From positions 186,001-250,000 of the forward strand of contig NZ_AWFH01000012.1 in the NCBI RefSeq assembly GCF_000682715.1: a DNA stretch of 64,000 bases. The letters are read 5' to 3'. Numbering within the stretch: position 1 is the stretch's first letter; every line of letters starts with the position of its first letter. The notes beneath the pieces were generated by a model that was not told the DNA's origin, did not search any database, and was given only the letters and a program-made list of their open reading frames with translations. The position numbers and the translations under genes were made by a program. This stretch comes from Hyphomonas atlantica corrig. GTDB taxonomy: Bacteria; Pseudomonadota; Alphaproteobacteria; Caulobacterales; Hyphomonadaceae. This document shows positions 35,447 to 45,032 of the stretch, piece by piece.

Positions 35447-35986
35447 CTATCGGCTGTCTACCTTTTTCGCATTCCATAATTGCATGAAGGCAGGGGGCGG
35501 GGAGGGGGTGAACTCTGTTTCCGAAAGTGCGTCGAGCGCGCGCTGCCTGTCGGTCTCGGTGAACGTTCCTGTGGTCAGGCAAAATTCGACAGAGTTTCCG
35601 TTTGGGTCTCTGGTATAGATCGAATGGCACCAGTTATGGTCGATTTCGAATACGTCCAGACCGGCTGCGAGCCATTTCTGTTTCCAGTCTTTCAGCTCCT
35701 GTTTCGAGTCAACGGAAAAGGAATAATGGTTCGTGCCCGGCGGCAGTTTGGCGGCGGCGTTGATGTCATACACATAGTCTTCGCTGCCCTCTGTGTCATG
35801 AAGTTCCCAGAAGGCGATAAACCGGCTGTCATCGCCATCCATGCGGTAAAAGAAATGCTTGCCCCAGCCTCCGGTCATGATGGGAGCAACTTCAACCTTT
35901 ACCAGCTCAAACCCCATGATGCCTTCATAGAATGCGTGCGTTGCTTTCATGTCTTTCGCGGCGAGGGCGAGATGATGATAGGCCAT
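35447..35986 (-). CDS. VOC family dioxygenase-like protein
   Basis: 179 residues: MAYHHLALAAKDMKATHAFYEGIMGFELVK opens the first beta-alpha-beta unit (metal His in HHLAL), and a second unit follows with NHYSFSV and DPNGNSVEFCLT (Glu ligand). This is the extradiol-dioxygenase/glyoxalase fold. Substrate unknown. It lies 2 bases downstream of the AhpD-like gene and is likely co-transcribed, suggesting a two-step catabolic or detoxifying unit. Confidence 0.87.
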   Translation of the reverse strand: MAYHHLALAAKDMKATHAFYEGIMGFELVKVEVAPIMTGGWGKHFFYRMDGDDSRFIAFWELHDTEGSEDYVYDINAAAKLPPGTNHYSFSVDSKQELKDWKQKWLAAGLDVFEIDHNWCHSIYTRDPNGNSVEFCLTTGTFTETDRQRALDALSETEFTPSPPPAFMQLWNAKKVDSR

Positions 35987-35988
35987 GT

Positions 35989-36630
35989 TCAGTTTCCTCC
36001 CTTGTCGACCATCGACATGACGTCCGTGTTCGCATCTTTTGGTGCGGCTATCTCAACAATACGCTCATCCACATCATCATACTCCAGCTTCAGTGCGCGG
36101 CTCATGATCGCGTGCATCATATAGGTGCAGGTGATGTAGGTGAGCTCGAGAATTTCCTCATCCGACAGCCCGGACTTCAGCGCATCGAACACGCCATCCG
36201 GAATGCGGCCGCGCTGCAGGACAAGTCCGTCCGTATAGGCGAGAACTGCGCGCTCCAGCGGGCTGAAGCAGGATGCCACCTGCCAATGAGGTATGGCGGC
36301 GATCTGGTCTTCGGTGAGGCCGACGTCGCGGCTGGCCTTGCAATGCTGGGAAAAGACAAACTGTGAGCCAACGGCAAAGCCTGCGCGGGTCTGTCCGAGT
36401 TCACGCAGTTTCGGATCCAGCTTCCGATTTTTTGACCGGTAAAACTGAAACCCTTCAGTTGTGTGCTTGAATGCATCCGGCACGATGTTGAAAACAGTCC
36501 ACCAGTTACCGGGCGTTCCGGTCTCGGTTCCAGGCTCCGCAATCGGGTCCCGTTCGCCGAACAGGATGTCAAAAATCCGGTTTGCGAACGGATTTTCCGC
36601 TTCGCGCCCCGCCTGTTTCAGTCGTGGCAT
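35989..36630 (-). CDS. carboxymuconolactone decarboxylase / AhpD-like protein
   Basis: 213 residues. The helical core with LRELGQTRAGFAVGSQFVFSQHCKASRDVGLTEDQI and SPLERAVLAYTDGLVLQRGRIPDGVFDALKSGLSDEEILELTYI matches the family. Only one cysteine stands where AhpD has C-x-x-C (SQHCKA), so the thiol-reductase activity of AhpD is unlikely; a decarboxylase- or peroxidase-like role is possible. First gene of the two-gene unit with the VOC protein, divergent from a LysR regulator. Confidence 0.85.
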   Translation of the reverse strand: MPRLKQAGREAENPFANRIFDILFGERDPIAEPGTETGTPGNWWTVFNIVPDAFKHTTEGFQFYRSKNRKLDPKLRELGQTRAGFAVGSQFVFSQHCKASRDVGLTEDQIAAIPHWQVASCFSPLERAVLAYTDGLVLQRGRIPDGVFDALKSGLSDEEILELTYITCTYMMHAIMSRALKLEYDDVDERIVEIAAPKDANTDVMSMVDKGGN

Positions 36631-36698
36631 CTGATATTCCTCCCGATGAGGAGTGTATCACCCGGAAACTAGAAGAACAGGCATGGCAGTGGGGCGTC

Positions 36699-36712
36699 AC
36701 GTTGGGGAACGT
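36699..36712. promoter_or_regulatory. palindrome in LysR/AhpD-like intergenic region
   Basis: ACGTT-GGGG-AACGT, perfect 5-bp arms, in the 250-base region between the divergent LysR gene and the AhpD-like operon. Candidate LysR-type site. Confidence 0.4.
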
Positions 36713-36880
36713 AGTGGCTTGGGTGCGAATTTGGACAGGATTCCACCAACACCACATCACAGAGAGAGCGTGGAACGGGCGCGCATCGCTTTGTTCAACC
36801 CGCCCTACAGTATGCGGGTGGGAGGGACTGCCGCATTCTCTGCTTGCCGTGGGGTCATTTAGGCGTCACAAACGCTCCCC

Positions 36881-37789
36881 ATGGATTGGGGTAAACTGAA
36901 ATCTTTCCACGCGGCGGCAGAAGCTGGCAGCCTGACCTCGGCAGGGGAACGGCTGGGCATATCGCAGTCGGCTGTCTCGCGCCAGATTGCGGCGCTGGAA
37001 GAGGCGCTTGGCGTGTCCCTGTTCCAGCGGCATGCGCGCGGTTTGGTGCTGACCGATAGCGGGCACACCCTGTTCCGTTCGACCATGGAAATGGCCACCG
37101 CCGCGCAATCGGCGAATACGCTGCTGAAGGACCAACAGGAAACCCCGCAGGGTGAACTGATCGTAGCCGCGCCAGTGGCTTTCGGGTCCACCTGGCTTGT
37201 GCCGCGCCTTGGCGGGTTCATGCGCAAGCATCCGGACATGAATCTGGACCTTCGTCTTGATGACAGCCGCGAATATGATTTGCTGAAGCTGGAGGCCGAA
37301 TGCGCCATCCGCCTGTGGGCTGCGGACAAGGCAGACCTTATCCAGCGCAAGCTGGGCACAGTTGCGACGAACCTTTATGCCTCGCCGGAATACCTCAAAG
37401 CCTATGGCATGCCCCGCACGCCGCAGGATCTGGATAATCACCGCATCATCGCCTATGGCGACGAAACTTCCATGCTGGATGTGATGAGCTTTGCCTGCCG
37501 GGTCGGTCGCGATGACAGCCCGCCACGCCAGGCCGCGCTGAAGGTGAACAATGTGTTTGCCATGTTGCGCGCGGTGGATGCTGGTCTGGGGATTGCGGAT
37601 GTGCCGGATTACATGGCCGGGACAATGCCGCGCCTTGTGAAAGTGTTGCCGGAAACGGTCGGCCCGATCTTCGATCTCTACTTCATCTATCCGAGTGATT
37701 TGCGCCGTTCCAAGCGGATTGCGGCGTTTCGGGATTTCATCACCGCAGAGACCGAAATCCTGCGTCGTCCTGCTATGCGTCAGAATTAG
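36881..37789 (+). CDS. LysR-family transcriptional regulator
   Basis: 302 residues. N-terminal winged helix DWGKLKSFHAAAEAGSLTSAGERLGISQSAVSRQIAALEEALGVSLFQRH, then a two-lobed effector domain (GELIVAAPVAFGSTWLVPRL at the first lobe). No strong ribosome site is visible before the ATG. The divergent layout with the AhpD-like/VOC operon suggests that operon as its target (inference). The effector is unknown. Confidence 0.93.
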   Translation: MDWGKLKSFHAAAEAGSLTSAGERLGISQSAVSRQIAALEEALGVSLFQRHARGLVLTDSGHTLFRSTMEMATAAQSANTLLKDQQETPQGELIVAAPVAFGSTWLVPRLGGFMRKHPDMNLDLRLDDSREYDLLKLEAECAIRLWAADKADLIQRKLGTVATNLYASPEYLKAYGMPRTPQDLDNHRIIAYGDETSMLDVMSFACRVGRDDSPPRQAALKVNNVFAMLRAVDAGLGIADVPDYMAGTMPRLVKVLPETVGPIFDLYFIYPSDLRRSKRIAAFRDFITAETEILRRPAMRQN

Positions 37790-37842
37790 TCAGAAATGCG
37801 ACATTCATGCATAATTGCATGAAAGCTTTGCTGTCTCGTAGG

Positions 37843-37870
37843 TTGAAAACAGGGCTGGAGTGTTTATTTA
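37843..37870 (+). promoter_or_regulatory. promoter of the putative small RNA
   Basis: TTGAAA at 37843-37848 and TATTTA at 37865-37870 with a 16-base spacer; predicted transcription start near 37877. Confidence 0.55.
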
Positions 37871-37876
37871 ACACGC

Positions 37877-37991
37877 ATGCCAAGGGTCCCGGGCATTAAC
37901 CCAATCCTTCCTCCGATTGGGCGTTTCCTCCCCCCTACGGGACCCGATACTTTACAGCCCGGCGCGTTAACTCGCTGCCGGGCCTTTTTTT
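37877..37991 (+). ncRNA. putative small RNA with CCUCC-rich loops
   Basis: A predicted ~115-nt transcript. An outer 8-bp stem GGGTCCCG (37884-37891) / CGGGACCC (37938-37945) encloses a 7-bp hairpin CCCAATC (37900-37906) / GATTGGG (37915-37921). The hairpin loop (37907-37914, CTTCCTCC) and the single-stranded 3' side (37923-37937, with TTTCCTCCCCCC) both carry CCUCC, an anti-Shine-Dalgarno sequence. It ends in an intrinsic terminator. Similar CCUCC-in-loop RNAs exist in other alphaproteobacteria and silence mRNAs by pairing to ribosome sites; membership in one of those families is not established. Confidence 0.65.
37957..37991 (+). terminator. intrinsic terminator of the putative small RNA
   Basis: Perfect 7-bp arms GCCCGGC / GCCGGGC, 13-base loop, then a run of seven T after one C. 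Confidence 0.9.
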
Positions 37992-38052
37992 GCGCGCAGT
38001 CCGGGGTTGTTCCGGTGGGCTCTTGCTGACCCATTCATTACACAAATGAAAG

Positions 38053-38098
38053 AGTGCCGCGCCTCAGCGGGACCGTCAAGCCCATGAAACGCGGCACT
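38053..38098 (-). terminator. large inverted repeat downstream of dps
   Basis: Perfect 9-bp arms AGTGCCGCG / CGCGGCACT with a 28-base loop, 46 bases past the dps stop. On the minus strand it is followed by CTTTCATTT, a modest U-rich tail. Confidence 0.5.
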
Positions 38099-38143
38099 TG
38101 TTGTGCAGTGCAATATACAGGATGCGCCAGAGGCGCGGATTCC

Positions 38144-38608
38144 CTAGAGATTGGCGCGCAGCATCCAGGCGGTCTTCTCCGAGATGGCGGCGCGCTGCGT
38201 CATCAGATCGGCCGTTACGGCGTCGCCATTATCTTCCGCGATTTTCAGGCCGGCTTTCGCTGCGCGGCTGACCGCTTCATGACCTTTAACCAGGTTTTCG
38301 ACCATCGTGTCAGCATCCGGAATGCCATTGTCCGGCTTGATCGTAGCTGGTTCGACCATCTCGCTGGCAGAGGCTGGGGCAAAATGGCCGAGCGCGCGGA
38401 TGCGTTCAGCGATTTCGTCCAGCGCCAGCCACAGCTCATTATATTGTGTCTCGAACATGGTGTGCAGGCTGTTGAAGCGTGGGCCGGTCACGTTCCAGTG
38501 GTAGCCGTGCGTCTTGGAGTACAATGCATATGTCTCCGCCAGCAGGACGCGCAGGGCGTCGGCGGATGTGTTTCGGGCGTCGTCGTTCAGACCGATGTCT
38601 ACAGGCAT
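38144..38608 (-). CDS. dps: DNA-protecting ferritin-like protein Dps
   Basis: 154 residues from the ATG at 38608, with AAAGGAG upstream. Dps core: LLAETYALYSKTHGYHWNVTGPRFNSLHTMFETQYNELWLALDEIAERI, containing the ferroxidase residues (H in GYHWN, and the H/D/E set that follows). Forms a dodecamer that oxidises iron with H2O2 and shields DNA in starvation and oxidative stress. Short N-terminus, so DNA binding may be weak (inference). Single gene. Confidence 0.95.
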   Translation of the reverse strand: MPVDIGLNDDARNTSADALRVLLAETYALYSKTHGYHWNVTGPRFNSLHTMFETQYNELWLALDEIAERIRALGHFAPASASEMVEPATIKPDNGIPDADTMVENLVKGHEAVSRAAKAGLKIAEDNGDAVTADLMTQRAAISEKTAWMLRANL

Positions 38609-38712
38609 GAGGGGCTCCTTTGTGCTCTCTTGTTCAGCACGTAAGAACGGGGAAAGTTCCATTCAAATCAATACGTGGAACACCCGATATAGAGCCCCTC
38701 TATACCATTGGT

Positions 38713-39942
<1,230 letters not shown>

Positions 39943-40167
39943 TCATGCTCGGCTGGCGTTTGCGTCGGCTTAATCCTGCGGCTGGCGCGCGGCAAGAGCC
40001 GGGCAGGGGGAAAACCGCCGCAGCCGGGAAAATTCCTTTCCAATGCCTGAATCGAATGCGGTAAATTCATATGCCGGTCTAGGGCTGGATTTTAGCCATG
40101 TGTGAGACACTCCTCGTTCCTGAAACAAGCATGAAAGCGTTCCCAGGACGGGAATTTGCGGGGAGAC

Positions 40168-40479
40168 ATGAGCGTATCACTGGACATGAGTTTGCTGAAT
40201 GCGATGCTCGACAAGATCGCGGAAGTGGCAAACGATATCATTCTGGACGTCACCGATTGGGTCGACCATCTCTCTGACATGGAGAAAGTCTTCTTCATGG
40301 CGGTGTTCATTGCGCTGTTGTTCTTCCTCATTCTCGTGAAGGCGGCGAACCGCAAGCATACGCCAAAGAAGGGGCGGTCCTTCGTATCGTCTATCGTGCT
40401 GGTTATGCTGTTCAGCTTCGGCGCGGGCTGGATGCTGGATTCCCGGTTTGCGCTTCATCACATGTTGAACTTCGGCTAA
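40168..40479 (+). CDS. small bitopic membrane protein
   Basis: 103 residues from the ATG at 40168 (GGGGAGA upstream). It has an amphipathic start (LLNAMLDKIAEVANDIILDVTDWVDHLSDM), a strong membrane helix (VFFMAVFIALLFFLILVKAA), a basic loop (NRKHTPKKGR) and a second helix (FVSSIVLVMLFSFGAGWML). No family recognised. It precedes uvrC by 39 bases on the same strand; a GC hairpin (40489-40503) lies between. Confidence 0.65.
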   Translation: MSVSLDMSLLNAMLDKIAEVANDIILDVTDWVDHLSDMEKVFFMAVFIALLFFLILVKAANRKHTPKKGRSFVSSIVLVMLFSFGAGWMLDSRFALHHMLNFG

Positions 40480-40518
40480 GGCTCGCATCCGGCGGAAAGC
40501 CGGACTATCTGTTGAGTT

Positions 40519-42393
40519 ATGGACCCGACTGATTCCGGCGCGACGTCCCTGCGGGGCATCGATGTCATCAAAGACAATCTGAAAAGGCTGCCGAGCAAGC
40601 CCGGCGTGTATCGCATGTTCGGCGAGCATGATGACGTGCTCTATGTCGGCAAAGCTCGAGACCTGAAGGCACGTGTGTCGAACTATGCGCGGCTGGGCGG
40701 TCATACGCAGCGAATTGCGCGCATGATCTCCATGACCAAGCGGATGGAATTCGTCGTCACAGAGACCGAGACTGAGGCGCTGCTGCTCGAGGCCAGTCTG
40801 ATCAAAAGCCTGAAGCCCCGCTTCAACGTTTTGCTGCGCGACGACAAATCCTTCCCCTACATTCTCATCCGTCGCGATCATGAAGCCCCGCAGATAAAGA
40901 AGTATCGTGGTTCGAAGATGGATCAGGGGGACTATTTCGGTCCGTTCGCCAGCGCGGGATCCGTGATGCGCACGCTCGATACGCTGCAAAAGGCGTTCCT
41001 TCTGCGCACCTGTGAGGACAGCGTCTACAGTGTCCGCACCCGACCCTGCATGCTGCACCAAATCAAGCGTTGCGCTGCGCCCTGCGTCGATTTGATTTCG
41101 ACCGAGGATTATCAGGCGCTGGCCGATCAGGCGGCAGATTTCCTGCGCGGGAAGGGGGCAGACCTTCAGAAGCGCCTTGCGGCAGACATGGAAGCAGCTG
41201 CGGAGGAAATGGAATTTGAACGCGCGGCGCGATTGCGAGACCGGATTCGCGCGCTGGCCCATGTGCGCGCCAGCCAGGATGTGAATCCGGAAGATATTGA
41301 AGAGGCAGATGTATTCGCCATCGAGATGGATGGCGGCGTATCTTGCGTGCAGGTCTTCTTCATTCGCGCCGGGCAGAACTGGGGCGCGACGGCGCATTAT
41401 CCGCGTCACGAACGGGAACAGACACCAGAGGAAGTGCTGTCAGCCTTTCTTGTGCAATTCTACGACAAGCGCCCACCGCCGAAACTGATTCTTGTCAACA
41501 AATTGCCGAATCAAGCCGAGTTGATTGGGGAAGCGCTTGAGCTGAAGGCCGGGCGCAAGGTTGAGGTGCGCCGACCGGAGCGCGGTGGCAAGAAAGACCT
41601 TGTGGCTCAGGCTTCGCGCAACGCGGGAGAAGCCCTGTCGCGCAAATTGGCCGAAACGGCGAGCCAGGCGCGCCTGCTGGCGGAAGTGGCGAAAGTGTTC
41701 GAGTTGGACGCCTCGCCGGACCGGATCGAGATTTACGACAACTCCCACATCCAGGGCTCAAACGCCGTAGGCGGAATGGTTGTTGCCGGACCGGAAGGCT
41801 TCATGAAGAACGCCTATCGCAAGTTCAATATCAAGGACACGGCCATCGAACCTGGCGATGACTATGGCATGATGCGCGAAGTGATGCGGCGTCGTTTCTC
41901 TCGCGCCCTGAAGGAACGCGAAGAGGGCAATGGTGCAAACTGGCCGGACCTGGTTTTGATTGATGGCGGTTTGGGACAGCTGAACGCCGTGATCGAAGCG
42001 CTAGCCGAAATTGGTGTGACCCCGGAGGACGTGAACCTCGTTTCCATCGCCAAGGGTGTGGACCGAAATGCCGGTCGGGAGCAGTTTTTCCGGCCGGGCC
42101 GCGCGCCTTTCAAACTGCCGGAAACAGCTCCGGTGCTCTACTATCTCCAGCGCCTGCGCGATGAGGCTCACCGCTGGGCCATCGGTGCGCACCGGGCAAA
42201 GCGGTCCGCCGCGATCAAATCCTCCCCGCTGGACGAGATTGAGGGCGTCGGCCCAGCGCGCAAGAAAGCCCTGCTGCACCATTTCGGGTCGGCCAAGGGA
42301 GTCTCGCGGGCTAAAGTGGCCGATCTGATGGCCGTAGAAGGTGTCAGCGAGGCGCTGGCAGAACGCATCTGGGGCCACTTCAACAGCGGCTAG
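40519..42393 (+). CDS. uvrC: excinuclease ABC subunit UvrC
   Basis: 624 residues. GIY-YIG nuclease ([31 protein letters not shown]), a Cys-rich linker ([15 protein letters not shown]), UVR motif ([18 protein letters not shown]), the RNase-H-like second nuclease with [16 protein letters not shown] and [18 protein letters not shown], and two C-terminal helix-hairpin-helix motifs ([13 protein letters not shown] and [12 protein letters not shown]). It makes the 3' and 5' incisions in nucleotide excision repair with UvrA and UvrB. Tail-to-tail overlap of 4 bases with the TetR gene. Confidence 0.97.
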   Translation: MDPTDSGATSLRGIDVIKDNLKRLPSKPGVYRMFGEHDDVLYVGKARDLKARVSNYARLGGHTQRIARMISMTKRMEFVVTETETEALLLEASLIKSLKPRFNVLLRDDKSFPYILIRRDHEAPQIKKYRGSKMDQGDYFGPFASAGSVMRTLDTLQKAFLLRTCEDSVYSVRTRPCMLHQIKRCAAPCVDLISTEDYQALADQAADFLRGKGADLQKRLAADMEAAAEEMEFERAARLRDRIRALAHVRASQDVNPEDIEEADVFAIEMDGGVSCVQVFFIRAGQNWGATAHYPRHEREQTPEEVLSAFLVQFYDKRPPPKLILVNKLPNQAELIGEALELKAGRKVEVRRPERGGKKDLVAQASRNAGEALSRKLAETASQARLLAEVAKVFELDASPDRIEIYDNSHIQGSNAVGGMVVAGPEGFMKNAYRKFNIKDTAIEPGDDYGMMREVMRRRFSRALKEREEGNGANWPDLVLIDGGLGQLNAVIEALAEIGVTPEDVNLVSIAKGVDRNAGREQFFRPGRAPFKLPETAPVLYYLQRLRDEAHRWAIGAHRAKRSAAIKSSPLDEIEGVGPARKKALLHHFGSAKGVSRAKVADLMAVEGVSEALAERIWGHFNSG

Positions 42394-43001
42394 GATTTCG
42401 CGGGAGCGAAGCGCGACGTCAGGTTTTCGATGTAGCTTTCCAGCAAATGGACCAGTTCATCTTCCAGAACTTCAGGATTGAGGTCCAGCTCCGGCTCGGC
42501 AGCCGCGGCGCGCAAGAGCTGCACAACCGTGTGGGTCAGGATGAAGGCCGCTTCGCGCCCGTGTGGGAAGTCGAAGCTCAATTGTCCGCTGACAGAGTCC
42601 AGAAAGGCGAAGTGCTGACGGCTCATCACATCGCTGCCGCCTGAGCGGAAGAGGGCATCCGACAAAATCAACCGCGTCTGGTGTGACCCGGTCGGTCCGT
42701 TCATGAGGGCCCGAATGATCGCCCGGACGGCAGATGTTTCCGGGTTTTCGAGCACGAGTTCGGTGATCTTCTTGCGCACATTATCGCTTTGGCGCTGACT
42801 GAGCGCAAAGAGGATGGCCTCGCGATCAGAAAAATACTGATACAGCGTGCCGATGCTGACGCCCGCACGCTCAGCGATGCGATTTGTGGTTAATTTCGTG
42901 AGACCGCTCTCTTCCAAAAGCTGAAACGTTGCTTCGAGAATTGCTTCAACAGTGGCCTGCGCACGCGCTTGCCTTGGTTTTCTTCTAGACTTTTCAGTCA
43001 C
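42390..43001 (-). CDS. TetR-family regulator
   Basis: 203 residues from a GTG at 43001. The helix-turn-helix is [49 protein letters not shown], the canonical TetR signature. The C-terminal ligand domain is all-helical. Divergent from the MpaB-like oxygenase gene, which is the probable target; the operator is discussed separately. Confidence 0.92.
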   Translation of the reverse strand: MTEKSRRKPRQARAQATVEAILEATFQLLEESGLTKLTTNRIAERAGVSIGTLYQYFSDREAILFALSQRQSDNVRKKITELVLENPETSAVRAIIRALMNGPTGSHQTRLILSDALFRSGGSDVMSRQHFAFLDSVSGQLSFDFPHGREAAFILTHTVVQLLRAAAAEPELDLNPEVLEDELVHLLESYIENLTSRFAPAKS

Positions 43002-43066
43002 TTATAGTCCTCAATCCGAAATCTGACCCATCGTTTGCGATGCGAGTGGAAAATATGAGGATTGCT

Positions 43067-43077
43067 TACATTATGTA
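43067..43077. promoter_or_regulatory. candidate TetR operator
   Basis: TACAT-T-ATGTA, a perfect odd palindrome midway in the 111-base region between the divergent TetR and MpaB-like genes. Confidence 0.45.
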
Positions 43078-43112
43078 TCTGGAACTGCAAGTAATACGAC
43101 AGGAACAGTCTG

Positions 43113-44435
43113 ATGCACCCATCGCTCGCCCAGGTTCAGGAGCGGATTGCCTGCCAGAAAACCGCTCTGCCGGTGATGTATGGTGACGTGGATTTTTCCG
43201 CAACTCCGGAACGCTATACAGAGCAGGTCGAAGACAGTTCCCTGCCAAAATCACTGCGCCACCTGCCGCCACCGCCCGCCGACATGAAGGAGCGTGTGAA
43301 GGCGTACACGATGCTGGGGGACATTACAGCGGATGCCTACGCGTCGCTGATGGGAGAATACGGGTTTAAGCGTCTGGTCGACATGCTGACGACGGCGTGT
43401 GACCACGGCATCGACGCTGTGCCGGATGCGCCGAAGGAACTGGTCGCGCTGATCGAGGAAATGGAAACCCGGCCGGACTGGCTGGACATGGACCTTGTGC
43501 GGGAAGGGGCGCGACTGAACCGCCTGCCGATGGCAGTGACATCGCCCTGGATGATCCGGGGAGCGTTTCTGGCAACTTTCCTCAACAAGTATACCGCCCT
43601 GCCAATGGCGATGACCGGCACCCTGGGTCATTCCACGGCCTCCCGCCGTGTGAACGAAACCGCGACCTTCTTCACTGTGACGACCTTGCCGGGCGCGCTG
43701 GAGCCGCGCGGTGAAGGGTTCAAGGCCGCCGCCATGGTGCGCCTGATGCATTCCATGGTCCGGTTCAATATTCTGCGCCGCATGAAAAGCTGGGATAAAT
43801 CCGTTTACGGCATTCCGGTGCCGCAAGTGGACCAGATGCCAGCCGGACTGATCGACGTGTTCCTTCTGGCTTATCAGATGCTGGATGAAGGACGGACCGA
43901 GTTTACCGCAGAAGAGCGCGCGCGGGTCGAGTTCAGCCGCTATCGTTGTTACCTGCTAGGCTTGCCGGAAGACCTGTTGATGGACACACCGCAAGGCATC
44001 GTCGACATCATGAATGCGCGGGGCGCATCAATCCGCGAAGGCTTTGACGACAAGACGTGTGGAACTTTGGTGCGCGCGACGCTGGACGCATATTTGCCGC
44101 CGGATCAGAAAGTGGGGCATCGCATCTTCAATGCCCTGGAAAAGCGGCTCGCCCGGCTTGTCCTGGTGAAGCATTTCCTGAACGGGGACAGTGATCGCGC
44201 CCGGGAGATTGGCGTGCCCGTTGGCGCAAGTGAATATGCTGTCGCGGCGGTACTGTTTCCCTATATTGCGACCAAGATGGCGCTCTACCGGTTTGCGCTG
44301 TCCGTGCCCGGATTGCGCAAAATGGCCGATCGTCGCCTGACTGCGCGCATTCGCCGCCTGCTGAAACGCTACGGCCATGCCGAGTTCACATCGAATGCTG
44401 AAGCTTACCGTCCTGCAGTACCCGCGACTGCATGA
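43113..44435 (+). CDS. MpaB/Lcp-like oxygenase (DUF2236)
   Basis: 440 residues with ACAGGAA before the ATG. The catalytic-domain signature of the rubber oxygenase/MpaB group is visible: RRVNETATFFTVTTLPGALEPRGEGFKAAAMVRLMHSMVRFNI, where the R-x-E-T, H and following arginine pattern surround the haem b. Related latex-clearing proteins cleave polyisoprene, and fungal MpaB cleaves a prenyl side chain; the substrate here is unknown. No signal peptide. Divergent from TetR; ends in a strong terminator. Confidence 0.82.
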   Translation: MHPSLAQVQERIACQKTALPVMYGDVDFSATPERYTEQVEDSSLPKSLRHLPPPPADMKERVKAYTMLGDITADAYASLMGEYGFKRLVDMLTTACDHGIDAVPDAPKELVALIEEMETRPDWLDMDLVREGARLNRLPMAVTSPWMIRGAFLATFLNKYTALPMAMTGTLGHSTASRRVNETATFFTVTTLPGALEPRGEGFKAAAMVRLMHSMVRFNILRRMKSWDKSVYGIPVPQVDQMPAGLIDVFLLAYQMLDEGRTEFTAEERARVEFSRYRCYLLGLPEDLLMDTPQGIVDIMNARGASIREGFDDKTCGTLVRATLDAYLPPDQKVGHRIFNALEKRLARLVLVKHFLNGDSDRAREIGVPVGASEYAVAAVLFPYIATKMALYRFALSVPGLRKMADRRLTARIRRLLKRYGHAEFTSNAEAYRPAVPATA

Positions 44436-44448
44436 CGGTGGGAGGGGA

Positions 44449-44499
44449 GTTTGATGCCTCCCGCGGGTTTGCCTGGGGGCGGGGGGCATCAAACGTTTT
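44449..44499 (+). terminator. intrinsic terminator of the MpaB-like gene
   Basis: A 16-bp stem (one G-U pair) GTTTGATGCCTCCCGC with a 14-base loop, followed by GTTTT. Fourteen bases after the stop codon. Confidence 0.85.
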
Positions 44500-44647
44500 C
44501 CACGAGAGACCAACTCCACAGACCTGAATGATCGCCCGCATCCGCGCGGCGAGGGTTCGCTTTCATGTTCATCGGCTGATTTGGTGGGTTGAACCTGCGC
44601 TGAGGAATCCCTAAAAGATACACTATAACATTTTGGGGTGTTCTCAG

Positions 44648-45010
44648 GTGAAAATTCAGAAAACAGATACGATGGCGGTTGGTCTTTCAGGCCTGTGCCT
44701 GGTGCATTGTCTGGCCTTGCCAGTGCTTGGCTCGGTCATGCCATTGATGACAACGGTGGCGGAGGCCGAATGGGTGCACAAGGCGTTGGTCATGATTGCG
44801 CTGCCGATTGCGCTTCTGGCATTCACGCAGACCCGCCGCCCCACGACTCGTCTGGTCTTCGGCGCCTTGGCCACATTTGGGGGCGCGTTGCTGGTTGCGG
44901 GCGCCTTTGTAGAGTCCCTGCACGATTACGAAACGCATCTCACCGTCATAGGCGCGTGCTGCCTTGCTGGCGCGCACCTGTTTCGCTGGAACAGGCACCA
45001 GCAACACTAG
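44648..45010 (+). CDS. MerC-domain membrane protein
   Basis: 120 residues from a GTG at 44648 (GGGGTG at 7-base spacing); a TTG at 44633 would add five. Four hydrophobic segments and the MerC cysteine pair in the first one (GLSGLCLVHCLALPVLG), with a further Cys pair later (GACCLAGAHLF). MerC takes mercuric ions across the inner membrane in mer operons, but no merA/merR is near; chromosomal MerC proteins in this class may handle other metals. Convergent with the M20 peptidase gene. Confidence 0.85.
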   Translation: MKIQKTDTMAVGLSGLCLVHCLALPVLGSVMPLMTTVAEAEWVHKALVMIALPIALLAFTQTRRPTTRLVFGALATFGGALLVAGAFVESLHDYETHLTVIGACCLAGAHLFRWNRHQQH

Positions 45011-45032
45011 GTTTCTTCTGTGGGCGTGTGGA

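Larger units (their letters stand above)
37790..38143. other. protein-free gap between lysR and dps
   Basis: 354 bases without a plausible protein frame. It holds the putative small RNA with its promoter and terminator (37843-37991), and, beyond it, a large inverted repeat on the dps side (38053-38098). Confidence 0.7.

Noticed and set aside
40177-41409. Minus-strand open frame of 410 codons over uvrC
   Set aside because: Antisense to conserved uvrC domains; no start signals or family features.
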